From the NCBI GenBank assembly GCA_963724805.1, contig CAVRWA010000001.1, forward strand, positions 62,001 to 126,000: DNA of 64,000 nt, written 5' to 3'. The notes below the pieces were generated by a model that saw nothing but the letters and a program-made list of their open reading frames with translations, did not search any database and was not told the DNA's origin. Source of the stretch: CAVQZA01 sp963724805. GTDB lineage: Bacteria; Actinomycetota; Thermoleophilia; Gaiellales; Gaiellaceae. This document shows, one piece after another, positions 7,844 to 16,475 of the stretch; the stretch's first letter is position 1, and the number at the start of each line of letters is the position of its first letter. The position numbers and the translations under genes were made by a program.

Positions 7844-9505
7844 TCAGCGAGCTTCTCGAGCGCTGCCGCCGTCGAGCGCGACGACCTCGTCCATCCGCTC
7901 GAGCCCTTCCGGGCGATGCGTGATCAGCAGCACGGTGCGGTCGGCAGCCGCATCGAGGACATCGTCCATCAGGGCGCGGGCCGTCGGCGGATCGAGGTGC
8001 GCGGTGGGCTCGTCGAGCATGAGCACCGGCGCGTCGGCGAGCAGCGCCCTCGCCAGCACGAGCCGCTGGCGCTGACCGCCCGAGAGCCCCATCCCGTCCT
8101 CGCCGACGAGCGTGCCGAGACCGTCAGGGAGCGAGGCGACCCAGTCGGAGAGGTGCGCGCGGCCGAGCGCCGACTCGAGCTCTGCGTCGGTCGCCGCCGG
8201 GCGGGCGAGCCGGAGGTTCTCGCGGATCGTCGAGTCGAACACGTGCGCCTCCTGGCCGGCGAGGGCGAAGGTGCGGCGGACGTCCTCCTGCCGGTACTCC
8301 CGTGCGTCCCGGCCGGCGATCGTGACGCGGCCGTGCTCCGGGTCGAGGAACCGCAGCAGGAGGTTCGTGACCGTGGACTTGCCGGCGCCGCTCGGCCCCA
8401 CCAGGGCGACCCGCGCGCCGGGGTCGAGCCGCAGGTCGAAGCGAGAGAGCGCGGGCCGGTCCTCGCCCGCGTAGCGCGCCGTCACGCTCTCGAGCACGAC
8501 CGGGGGCCGCGCTGCCGGCGCCGGAAGCGGCGCGGCAGGGTCGCACACTGCAGGCTCGCGGTCGATCAGCTCGAGCACGCGGCCGCCGGCTGCGAGGGTC
8601 GCCGAGAGCTCCCGGGCCGTGCTCGGCAACGGCTGCACGGATTCGAACGACGAGAGCGCGAGGAGCGCCAGCGTCGCGATCAGCACGCGGTCGAGCGAGC
8701 CCCCGGAGTGGGCGGAGACGGCAGCAGCGAGCACACCCACGACGGTGAGCCCGGCCACGAGCACGGCGAGGCCGTCGGCGAGCCCCGCGACGAGCGCGTC
8801 GCGGCGCGTGAGGCGCGCGAGCTCCGCGTCGGCCCCCCTGACCGCCGCAAGCTTCTCCTCCTCGCGGCCGTAGACCACGAGCTCGGAGGCACCGCGCAGG
8901 AGCTCGACGAGCTCGGCCGTCAGCTCGCCGCGCGCCGCAGCCTGGCGGCGCCCGGTCGAGGTGCCGAGCCTTGCCGCGAGCGCCGGCAGCGCCAACCCGG
9001 CCACGAGAAGCCCGGCCGCCAGGATCGCGCCGGCAATGGGGAGGACGACCGCAGCGGCGACGACGCACACGGACGCCACGACGACCGCGACGAGCGGCGG
9101 CCCGATCCCGCGGAGGTAGAGCCCCTGCAACGCGTCGACGTCGCCGACCATGCGGCTGACGAGGTCGCCCCGGCGGAAATCGGCGAGCCCCGCCGGCGCG
9201 AGCGGCTCGATGCGCGCGTAGAAGCGACTGCGGATCCGCCCGAGCGCGCGCAGGGCGAGATCGTGGGAGGCGAGCCTCTCCAGGTACCGCGCGATCGGCC
9301 GCGCGATCCCGAAGAAGCGAACGAGCACGATCGTGACCGTCAGCGCGAGCACGGGCGGATGCTCGGCCGCGCGCGAGATCAGGTAGCCGGAGGTCGTGAT
9401 CAGGCCGACGCCGAAGCCGATCGCAAGCGAGCCGAGCGCGACCGAGAGCGCAACGCGCCGGGCGGGCATGCCGGCGAGCCCGAGCAGGCGGCCAAGGCTG
9501 CTCAT
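7844..9505 (-). CDS. cydC: Thiol reductant ABC exporter subunit CydC
   Basis: A 553-residue half-transporter with an N-terminal ABC exporter membrane domain (about 1-300) and a C-terminal nucleotide-binding domain. The latter shows Walker A GPSGAGKST, signature LSGGQRQRL and Walker B LMLDEPTAHLD. CydC pairs with CydD; in E. coli the heterodimer exports or handles cysteine and glutathione (and binds heme) and is needed to assemble cytochrome bd. The ATG overlaps the cydD stop by 4 bp (ATGA), so they are coupled. It is the last gene of ndh-cydABDC, which supports the assignment over a generic exporter. Confidence 0.9.
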   Translation of the reverse strand: MSSLGRLLGLAGMPARRVALSVALGSLAIGFGVGLITTSGYLISRAAEHPPVLALTVTIVLVRFFGIARPIARYLERLASHDLALRALGRIRSRFYARIEPLAPAGLADFRRGDLVSRMVGDVDALQGLYLRGIGPPLVAVVVASVCVVAAAVVLPIAGAILAAGLLVAGLALPALAARLGTSTGRRQAAARGELTAELVELLRGASELVVYGREEEKLAAVRGADAELARLTRRDALVAGLADGLAVLVAGLTVVGVLAAAVSAHSGGSLDRVLIATLALLALSSFESVQPLPSTARELSATLAAGGRVLELIDREPAVCDPAAPLPAPAARPPVVLESVTARYAGEDRPALSRFDLRLDPGARVALVGPSGAGKSTVTNLLLRFLDPEHGRVTIAGRDAREYRQEDVRRTFALAGQEAHVFDSTIRENLRLARPAATDAELESALGRAHLSDWVASLPDGLGTLVGEDGMGLSGGQRQRLVLARALLADAPVLMLDEPTAHLDPPTARALMDDVLDAAADRTVLLITHRPEGLERMDEVVALDGGSAREAR

Positions 9506-11172
9506 GCCGGTGCGACCTCGGCGCCGACGATCCGCCCGCCCTCGAGCCGCACGACGCGGTCGGCTCGCGCGGCAAGCTCGGGACTGTGCGCGATCAAGAG
9601 CACGGTGCGCCCGGCGCGCAGCCGCTCGACCGCCTCGCCGACGAGCTCGGCGTTGACCGGGTCGAGGTTCGCGGTCGGCTCGTCGAGGATCACGAGGGGC
9701 GCGTCGCGCAGGAACGCGCGTGCGAGCGCGATCCGCTGCCGCTCGCCGGCCGAGAGGCTCCGCCCGCCCTCGCCGACGACCGAGCGGTACCCGTCCGGCA
9801 GCCCGCCGACGAACGCGTCGGCGCCGGCCTGCTCGGCAGCGGCCCGCACGCGGTCGTCGGGCGCCGCGGCGTCGCCGAGCCTGATGTTGTCGGCGACCGT
9901 GCCGCGAAACAGTGTTGGATCCTGCGGCACCCAGGCGACGTGCGCGCGCCACGCCGCCGCGTCGCACGCTGCAAGGTCGATCCCGCCGACCGTCACTCGC
10001 CCCTCGGTCGGCTCGCAGAGGCGGAGCAGCAGCGAGGCGGCGGTGCTCTTGCCGCCGCCGCTCTCGCCGACGAGCGCGACCGTCTCGCCCGGCTCGAGCT
10101 CGAGGTCGACGGCCTCGAGCACGGGGATCTCCCGGGCCGGATAGGAGAAGGTGACGCCTTCGAGCCGGATCGGCGCGCCGCGAGGGCTCGGCGCAAGCCC
10201 GGCCCCGGCCGTGACCGCCGGCGGCTGCTCGATCAGGCCGAGCAGCCGCTCGGAGACGGCGAGCCCGTCGGCGCTCGCGTGGTAGGAGGCGGCGAGATTC
10301 CGCAGCGGCAGGTAGAGCTCAGGGGCGAGCAGGAGCACCGTGAGCGCGGTCTCGAACCCGACGTCGCCGTCGACGAGGCGCACGCCCACCGTGACCGCGA
10401 TCAGCGCGACCCCGATCGTCGCGGCGAGCTCGAGCACCGCCCCGGAGAGAAACGCGATCCTGAGCGTCCCCATCGCGGCCCGCCTGTAGTCGTCGCTCAC
10501 CTGCTCGATCCGCTCGGTCTGCGCCTCGCCCCGGTTGAAGGCACGCAGCGTCGGCAGGCCGCGCACGACGTCGGAGAAGTGCGTCGCGAGCAGGGTCAGG
10601 GCCTGCCAGCGCTCCCTCGTGTGCCGGGCCGTGGCGCGCCCGATCAGCCACATGAAGACCGGGACGAGCGGCAGCGTGAGCAGCATGATCCCGGCCGAGA
10701 GCGGGTCGATCGCGGCGACGAGCACGAGCACCGCGACGGGGACGGCGGCCGCGAGGAAGACCTGCGGCAGGTAGCGGGCGAAGGCGGTCTCGAGCGCGTC
10801 CACGCCGTTCACCGCGGTCGTCGCGACCTCGGCGCTCTCGGCGCCGTCCAGCGCGGCCGGGTGGTCGCGCAGCCTGGTCTCGACGAGGTCGAGGCGCAGC
10901 TGCGAGAGGACGCCGGTCGCCGCGCGCCGCCCCCCGGCCTCGAAGCCCCACGCCGTGCCGGCGCGCGCCACGACCACGACGACGAGCAGCTCGAGCGGCA
11001 GCGACACGTCCGAGAGCGACGCCCCTCCGAACGCCCTCGCCACGACCCGGGCGAGGAGTACCGCCTGTGCCAGCACGAGGAGCGCCGTGGCGAGGCCGAG
11101 CGCGGTGTCGAGCCCGAGGAGCAGCCGCGCCGGCCGTGCCCGGCGGAGCAGGCGCGGGTCGAGGAGACGCAC
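9502..11172 (-). CDS. cydD: Thiol reductant ABC exporter subunit CydD
   Basis: A 556-residue ABC half-exporter. The membrane domain comes first (helices spread over about 15-300); the ATPase domain shows Walker A GESGGGKST, signature LSAGERQRI and Walker B LVILDEPTANLD. The start is GTG 11172, 10 bp after the cydB stop. It partners CydC, whose start overlaps its stop. Gene order next to the bd oxidase genes is the main reason to call it CydD. Expected role: export of thiol reductants to the outer face of the membrane during cytochrome bd maturation. Confidence 0.9.
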   Translation of the reverse strand: MRLLDPRLLRRARPARLLLGLDTALGLATALLVLAQAVLLARVVARAFGGASLSDVSLPLELLVVVVVARAGTAWGFEAGGRRAATGVLSQLRLDLVETRLRDHPAALDGAESAEVATTAVNGVDALETAFARYLPQVFLAAAVPVAVLVLVAAIDPLSAGIMLLTLPLVPVFMWLIGRATARHTRERWQALTLLATHFSDVVRGLPTLRAFNRGEAQTERIEQVSDDYRRAAMGTLRIAFLSGAVLELAATIGVALIAVTVGVRLVDGDVGFETALTVLLLAPELYLPLRNLAASYHASADGLAVSERLLGLIEQPPAVTAGAGLAPSPRGAPIRLEGVTFSYPAREIPVLEAVDLELEPGETVALVGESGGGKSTAASLLLRLCEPTEGRVTVGGIDLAACDAAAWRAHVAWVPQDPTLFRGTVADNIRLGDAAAPDDRVRAAAEQAGADAFVGGLPDGYRSVVGEGGRSLSAGERQRIALARAFLRDAPLVILDEPTANLDPVNAELVGEAVERLRAGRTVLLIAHSPELAARADRVVRLEGGRIVGAEVAPA

Positions 11173-11182
11173 GCCTCGGAGC

Positions 11183-12203
11183 CTAGTGGGTCGGCTCTCC
11201 GCCCGGTCCGCCGACCCGGTGCCGGAAGACGTGGTACGACCAGCCCTGGTACAGCAGGACGAGCGGGACGAAGATCAGCGCGACGATGCTCATCACCGCG
11301 AGGGTGTAGTGCTGCGACGCGGTGCCGCTCACGGTGAGGCTGTTCGCGAAGTCCGTGCTCGAGACCATCACCCGCGGGAAGAGGCTCGTGAAGAGCGTGA
11401 CGACGACCGCGATCGTGCCGAGGCCGGTCATCGTGAACGCCCAGACCTGGCGGCGGAGATGGACGAAGACGACGGCGAGCGCGAGCGCCGCGACGCCGAT
11501 CGCCGCCGGCAGCACGGGCGGGAAGACGTCCTTGTCGTTGCGGTTCACCGCGACGACCACCGTCAGGATCAGGAAGGCGCCGCCGAGCACCACGGCGAGC
11601 ACCGAGAGCTGCTTCGAGACGCGGCCCGCCCGCTCGAGCAGGTCGCCCTGCGTGCGCAGCGTGAGGAAGGTCGCGCCGTGGAAGGCGAAGATCGCAACCA
11701 CCGCGAGCCCTCCGAGCACGGTGTACCCGTTGAAGAGGTCCCAGAACGTGCCGTCGAAGTCGCCGCTCGAGTTGATCGGCGTGCCGTAGAGGAGGTTCGC
11801 GAAGCCGACGCCCCAGATCAGCGAGGCGCCGAAGCTGCCGACCGCGTTCGCCCACAGCCACACCTTCCTCCAGCGCGGGCTCGTGCTCTTCGACCGCCAC
11901 TCGAACGAGATCACGCGGATGATCAGGAAGAAGAGGACGGCCAGCAGCGCGATGTAGAAGCCGGAGAACATCGTCGCGTACCAGGCCGGGAACGCGGCGA
12001 ACGTCGCGCCGCCCGCCGTGACGAGCCAGACCTCGTTGCCGTCCCACACCGGCCCGATCGTCTGGAACATCTGCGCTTCGCTCCTCGTCGTCACGCGGCA
12101 GGGACGGCAGCAGCATCCCGACCCCGAAGTCGAAGCCCTCGAGCAGGAAGTACCCCGACCAGAGGACGACGATCAGCACGAACCAGAGGTTCTGGAGGTT
12201 CAT
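11183..12203 (-). CDS. cydB: Cytochrome bd quinol oxidase subunit II, frameshifted
   Basis: Subunit II of the bd oxidase. The first 43 residues (ATG 12203; LWFVLIVVLWSGYFLLEGFDFGVGMLL) are typical CydB, and the rest, beginning FQTIGPVWDGNEVW, lies in another frame and runs to TAG 11183-11185. One extra base near 12073-12077 breaks the frame; removing it gives the expected RDDEERSQMFQTIGPVW junction and about 339 residues. Everything else looks intact: multiple hydrophobic helices and a conserved C terminus. The ATG shares a base with the cydA stop. I cannot tell a sequencing error from a real mutation. If real, the downstream part could be made only by frameshifting or a new start, and the oxidase would be impaired. 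Confidence 0.85.
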
Positions 12204-13603
12204 CAGTAGCCGACCGCCGGCGCGGTCGCGCCGGCGGACTCCTCGTCGGTGTCTCGGGGGTCACGGCCCGCGTAGCGCCGCATCAGCCAGATGTCGAGCA
12301 CGAGCAGCGTCAGGTACAGGAGGACGAAGACGGTGAGGCTGATCACGAGCCAGGTCGTGCCGACCGCAGGCGAGTTCGCATCGGCCGTCTTCAGCAGCCC
12401 CTGCACGATCCACGGCTGGCGGCCGATCTCGGTCAGCATCCAGCCGAAGATGCAGGCTACGAACGGCAGGAAGCTCGTCACGACGCCGACCCAGAGGAAC
12501 CATCTGAGCCGCTCGAGCCGTCGCTTCCAGAAGAGGAACGCACCGACCAGCGCTACGAGGGCGACGAACGAGCCGGCATACGCCATCCCGCGCATGCTCC
12601 AGTAGATCGTCTCGACTGGCGGCAGGTAGTTGCCCGACCCGAACTTCGCCCTGTACTGGTCGTTCAGCTGGGTCAGGCCCTGCACCGTGCCGCTGAACGA
12701 GCCGGTCGCGAGGAACGAGAGCATGTCGGGGATCTCGATCGAGAAGCTCGGCGTCTCGTCGCTCTGGGTGAAGCCGCCGATCTGGAACAGCGAGAACGCG
12801 CAGTTCGAGCAGGTGTCCCACTGCGCCTCGCTGGCGGAGATCTTCATCGGCTGGAGGCTCGTGACGAGGATCCCGAAGTGGCTGCCGAACCAGAGGTTCA
12901 CGCACGAGACGGGCACGAGCACGATCAGCGCGACCTTCGCCGCCGGGCGGAACAGCTCCACGTTGCGGCCCCGCGCGAAGTGCCAGCAGCAGACGCCGAA
13001 CACGACGGCCGCACCGGCGGTCAACCCCGCCAAGATCGTGTGCCCGAACGCGTACAGGGCCCAGTCGCTCGAGAGCAGCGCCCAGACGCTCGTCAGCACC
13101 GCCTGCCCGTTCTCGATCTTGTAGCCGACGGGGTCCTGCATGAACGAGTTCGCGACGAGGATGAAGTAGGCAGAGAGCCAGCTGCCGAGCACGGCGATCC
13201 ACAGCGTCGCGAGATGGAGTCGCGGCGAGAGCCGGTTCCAGCCGAAGATCCACAGGCCGAGGAAGGTCGACTCGAGGAAGAACGCGGCCAGACCCTCGAT
13301 CGCGAGCGGCGCCCCGAAGACGTTGCCGACGAACGTCGAGTAGACCGACCAGTTCATCCCGAACTGGAACTCCTGGACGAGGCCGGTGGCGACGCCGATC
13401 GCGAAGTTGATCAGGAAGAGGGTGCCGAAGAAATGCGTCAGCTTGAGCCAGCGCTCGTCGCCGCTCCGGTGCCACATCGTCTGGAAGATCGCGACGATCG
13501 GCCCCAGACCGAGCGTGAGCGGCACGAACAGGAAGTGGTAGATCGACGTCGTCGCGAACTGCGCGCGTGCGAGGTCGACCGTGGTGGAGCTGGCGAGGAT
13601 CAC
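12203..13603 (-). CDS. cydA: Cytochrome bd quinol oxidase subunit I
   Basis: A 466-residue membrane protein carrying the hemes and quinol site of the bd oxidase, which reduces O2 to water with quinol and creates a proton gradient without pumping. The N terminus ARAQFATTSIYHFLFVPLTLG matches CydA and holds the heme ligand His. GRQPWIVQG near residue 400 is the family signature. The insert between helices 6 and 7 is short, so this is a short Q-loop form. I chose GTG 13603 with GAGGAG about 10 bases upstream rather than an upstream ATG that would add a basic tail. It starts 13 bp after ndh and overlaps cydB by one base. Confidence 0.92.
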   Translation of the reverse strand: MILASSTTVDLARAQFATTSIYHFLFVPLTLGLGPIVAIFQTMWHRSGDERWLKLTHFFGTLFLINFAIGVATGLVQEFQFGMNWSVYSTFVGNVFGAPLAIEGLAAFFLESTFLGLWIFGWNRLSPRLHLATLWIAVLGSWLSAYFILVANSFMQDPVGYKIENGQAVLTSVWALLSSDWALYAFGHTILAGLTAGAAVVFGVCCWHFARGRNVELFRPAAKVALIVLVPVSCVNLWFGSHFGILVTSLQPMKISASEAQWDTCSNCAFSLFQIGGFTQSDETPSFSIEIPDMLSFLATGSFSGTVQGLTQLNDQYRAKFGSGNYLPPVETIYWSMRGMAYAGSFVALVALVGAFLFWKRRLERLRWFLWVGVVTSFLPFVACIFGWMLTEIGRQPWIVQGLLKTADANSPAVGTTWLVISLTVFVLLYLTLLVLDIWLMRRYAGRDPRDTDEESAGATAPAVGY

Positions 13604-13616
13604 GGGCGGAGGCTCC

Positions 13617-14957
13617 TCACGTCGCGGAGCTTCCCACACCGTGCGGCGGGGCCGCATCATCCACTTCGTACGAAATCGGGCCGCGGTCGCCCGAGACGAT
13701 CGCACGCTCCTCGCGGCCCTGGCCGAGGAAGGAGAACCCCCAGCCGACGACCGCCGTGAACCGGTTCTTGAAGCCCGTCATGAACGCGAGATGGACGAAG
13801 AGCCACATGAGCCAGCCGAGGAACCCGGACACGTGCAGCCCGTGGAAGCTGACGATCGCGCGGCGGCGGGAGACTGCCGCCATGCTGCCCAGGTCGCGGT
13901 ACCTGAACGGGGTCGACTCGGTCTTGCCGTCGAGCCGCGCCTTGATCGTGCGGGCGGCGTGGATCCCGGTCTGCATGGCGACCTCCGCGACGCCCGGGAG
14001 CTCGTCGAGGGCCATCATGTCGCCGACGGCAAAGACCTCCGGATGGCCCGGTAGCGTGCAATCGGGCAGCACCTTGATGCGGCCGGCCCGGTCGCACTCG
14101 GCACCCGAGGCCTCGGCCAGGAGCTTCGCGAGCGGCGAGGCCGCGACGCCCGCCGCCCAGATCTTCGTCTTGGCCGGGTAGCGCCGGACGGAGCCGTCGG
14201 GGCCCTTCACCTCGACCCCGTCGGCATCGACGTGCTGGACGATCGACGACGCATGGACCTCGCACCCGGTCTGCTGCAGCTCCCGGGCTCCTCGCTCCGA
14301 GAGCTCGTCGCCGAACGAGGCCAGGATCTCCTTGCCGCCTTCGAAGAGGATCACCCGCACGTCGGCACTGTCGAATCTCCGGAACTTCCCCCGCAACGCC
14401 CGCCTGGCGAGCTCGGCGATCTGCCCGGCGATCTCGACGCCGGTCGGACCGCCACCGACCACGACGAACGTCAGCCACGCCTGCCGCAGCTCCGGATCGT
14501 CCTCCAGCTCGGCCATCTCGAACGCGCCGAAGATCCGCGCCCGCTGGGCGAGCGCGTCGGCCAGCGTCTTCATCCCCGGCGCCCACTCGGCGAACTCGTC
14601 GTGCCCGAAATACGACTGGCCGACGCCCGCCGCAACGATCAGGCTGTCGTACGGCAGCACCGACGGTCTTCCGCCGGGCCGGAGGAGCGCGACCAGCCTG
14701 GCATTGAGGTCGAAGCCCGTCACGTCAGCCATCTCGACCACGACGTTCTTGTGCCTGTGCAGGACATCGCGCGTGGCCGGCGCGACCTGCCCCTCGGAGA
14801 GGATTCCGGTCGCGACCTGGTACAGGAGCGGCTGGAACAGGTGATGGTTCGTGCGGTCGACCAGGGTCACCTCGACGGGCGCGCGCCCGAGGAACTTCGC
14901 GGCGAACAGGCCGCCGAAGCCGGAGCCGACGATCACGACGCGATGGGTCGCCCCCAC
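13617..14957 (-). CDS. ndh: Type II NADH:quinone oxidoreductase
   Basis: A 446-residue flavoprotein that passes electrons from NADH to quinone without pumping protons. Seen: FAD-binding VVIVGSGFGGLFAAKFL at the N terminus; the NADH Rossmann motif FVVVGGGPTGVEIAG near 165; an FAD-contacting VFAVGDMM near 300; the C-terminal quinone-site helix pattern AVSRRRAIVSF; and a hydrophobic C-terminal region (FLGWLMWLFVHLAFM) for membrane attachment. I chose GTG 14957, five bases after GGGAGG. An adjacent GTG at 14960 is possible. It heads the operon with cydABDC, giving a short NADH-to-oxygen chain. Its promoter lies in the gap shared with zwf. Confidence 0.92.
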   Translation of the reverse strand: MGATHRVVIVGSGFGGLFAAKFLGRAPVEVTLVDRTNHHLFQPLLYQVATGILSEGQVAPATRDVLHRHKNVVVEMADVTGFDLNARLVALLRPGGRPSVLPYDSLIVAAGVGQSYFGHDEFAEWAPGMKTLADALAQRARIFGAFEMAELEDDPELRQAWLTFVVVGGGPTGVEIAGQIAELARRALRGKFRRFDSADVRVILFEGGKEILASFGDELSERGARELQQTGCEVHASSIVQHVDADGVEVKGPDGSVRRYPAKTKIWAAGVAASPLAKLLAEASGAECDRAGRIKVLPDCTLPGHPEVFAVGDMMALDELPGVAEVAMQTGIHAARTIKARLDGKTESTPFRYRDLGSMAAVSRRRAIVSFHGLHVSGFLGWLMWLFVHLAFMTGFKNRFTAVVGWGFSFLGQGREERAIVSGDRGPISYEVDDAAPPHGVGSSAT

Positions 14958-15026
14958 CACAACCTCCCTTGCCGTGAGCGAGGAGCATGGAACGCCGCCC
15001 CGGATCGCACAAGAGCGACGAGGCGA

Positions 15027-15043
15027 TTTCATCCCATCTGGAT
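15027..15043 (+). promoter_or_regulatory. Putative operator/promoter motif, copy 2
   Basis: TTTCATCCCATCTGGAT in the ndh/zwf divergent gap matches the element at 5478-5494 at 14 of 17 positions, all differences being C/T. It is 38 nt from the zwf ATG and 69 nt from the ndh GTG, so it could serve either gene. Confidence 0.4.
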
Positions 15044-15081
15044 GATGAACCGGCCGTTCCCCCCTGCTTGCATGACGTCGC

Positions 15082-16473
15082 ATGAGCACGTCGGCCGACG
15101 TCTTCGTCGACTTCGGGATCAGCGGCGATCTCGCGAAGGTGATGACATTCAGGTCGCTGTACCGGCTCGAGAAGCGCGGGCTCCTCGACTGCCCCGTCGT
15201 CGGAGTTGCGGTCGACGACTGGAGCCGCGACACCCTCGTCCAGCACGCGCACGACGCGATCCAGGGCACCGGTGAGACGATCGACGAGGACGTGTTCGCC
15301 CGCCTCGCGTCCCGGCTCTCCTACGTGCAGGGCGACTTCGCCGACGCGGCCACCTACGAGCGCGTGGCCGAGGCGATCAAGGGCGCCGAGTCACCGGTGT
15401 TCTACCTCGAGATCCCGCCGTTCCTGTTCGGCCCGGTGATCGAGAGCCTCGCCGCGGCGGGGCTGACCAAGAACGCGAGGGTGGTCGTCGAGAAGCCGTT
15501 CGGCCATGACCTCGCCTCGGCCCGCGAGCTCGCCGCCGAGCTCCACCGGTACATCGACGAGTCCCAGCTCTACCGGATCGACCACTACCTCGGGAAGTTC
15601 GGGCTCGAGGAGATCATGCACCTCCGGTTCGCGAACGCGATGCTCGAGCCGATCTGGAGCAGGAACTACCTCGCGTGCGTGCAGATCACGATGGCCGAGA
15701 GCTTCGGCGTCGCCGACCGCGGCCACTTCTACGACCCGGTCGGCGCGCTGCGCGACGTCGTCGTCAACCACCTGATGCAGGTGGTCGCTGCCGCCGCGAT
15801 GGAGCCGCCTTCCCGGGGCGACCCGGCCACGATCAAGGACAATCAGGTCGCGCTCTTCCGCTCGATCGTGGCCGGCGACCCGGCGCACTATGTCCGCGGC
15901 CAGGTGGAGGGATACCTCGACGTCGACGGAGTCGCGCCCGGCTCCACCACCGAGACCTACGCGGCGCTCCGGCTCGAGATCGAGAACTGGCGCTGGGCGG
16001 GCGTCCCGTTCTTCATCCGCACGGGCAAGCTCCTGGCGGTGACGCAGACCGAGCTGCGGCTCGTGTTCAAGCACCCGCCCAGGCTGGGCTTCGGGGCGAG
16101 GGAGGGGACCAGGCCAGAGCCGAACCAGCTCGTCGTCAAGCTCGACCCCTCGCCCGGGATCAGGCTGATCGTCGACGCCCACCGCGCGGACACCCCGGGC
16201 GAGTCGCGGGTAACGCTCGACCTCGAGTTCGCCGAGCAGGGCGGCGAGGGCCCGACGCCCTACGAGGTGCTGCTCCACGCGGCGATGACCGGCGACAGCA
16301 CTCGCTTCACGCGCCAGGACGGTGTCGAGGAGTGCTGGCGGGTGATGCAGCCGCTGCTCGACGCGCCGCCGCCGGTCGAGGCCTACGACCCGGGGTCGTG
16401 GGGCCCGCCGTCGGCGGACAAGCTCGTCGCCGGGTACGGCCGCTGGCACGGTCCCTGGATCGAGGAGGACTGA
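15082..16473 (+). CDS. zwf: Glucose-6-phosphate dehydrogenase
   Basis: A 463-residue enzyme oxidising glucose 6-phosphate to 6-phosphogluconolactone with NAD(P)+, the entry to the pentose phosphate pathway. The coenzyme motif appears as FGISGDLAK near residue 12, EKPFGHDL near 138, and the substrate/catalytic motif RIDHYLGK near 165. YDPVGALRDVVVNHLMQ follows, as in other G6PDHs. After GDLAK the usual Lys-rich stretch is replaced by VMTFRSLYRL, a divergent subfamily feature. ATG 15082 follows a 124-bp divergent promoter region. The GMC oxidoreductase gene begins 2 bp after its stop, so the two are cotranscribed. Confidence 0.9.
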   Translation: MSTSADVFVDFGISGDLAKVMTFRSLYRLEKRGLLDCPVVGVAVDDWSRDTLVQHAHDAIQGTGETIDEDVFARLASRLSYVQGDFADAATYERVAEAIKGAESPVFYLEIPPFLFGPVIESLAAAGLTKNARVVVEKPFGHDLASARELAAELHRYIDESQLYRIDHYLGKFGLEEIMHLRFANAMLEPIWSRNYLACVQITMAESFGVADRGHFYDPVGALRDVVVNHLMQVVAAAAMEPPSRGDPATIKDNQVALFRSIVAGDPAHYVRGQVEGYLDVDGVAPGSTTETYAALRLEIENWRWAGVPFFIRTGKLLAVTQTELRLVFKHPPRLGFGAREGTRPEPNQLVVKLDPSPGIRLIVDAHRADTPGESRVTLDLEFAEQGGEGPTPYEVLLHAAMTGDSTRFTRQDGVEECWRVMQPLLDAPPPVEAYDPGSWGPPSADKLVAGYGRWHGPWIEED

Positions 16474-16475
16474 CC

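Noticed and set aside
7916..11337. Very long plus-strand frames opposite cydC and cydD
   Set aside because: Low-complexity charged translation; ABC motifs are on the minus strand.
10955..13759. 934-codon plus-strand open frame opposite cydD-cydB-cydA
   Set aside because: Highly charged Glu/Arg/Asp shadow with no motif; the opposite strand holds the cyd genes.
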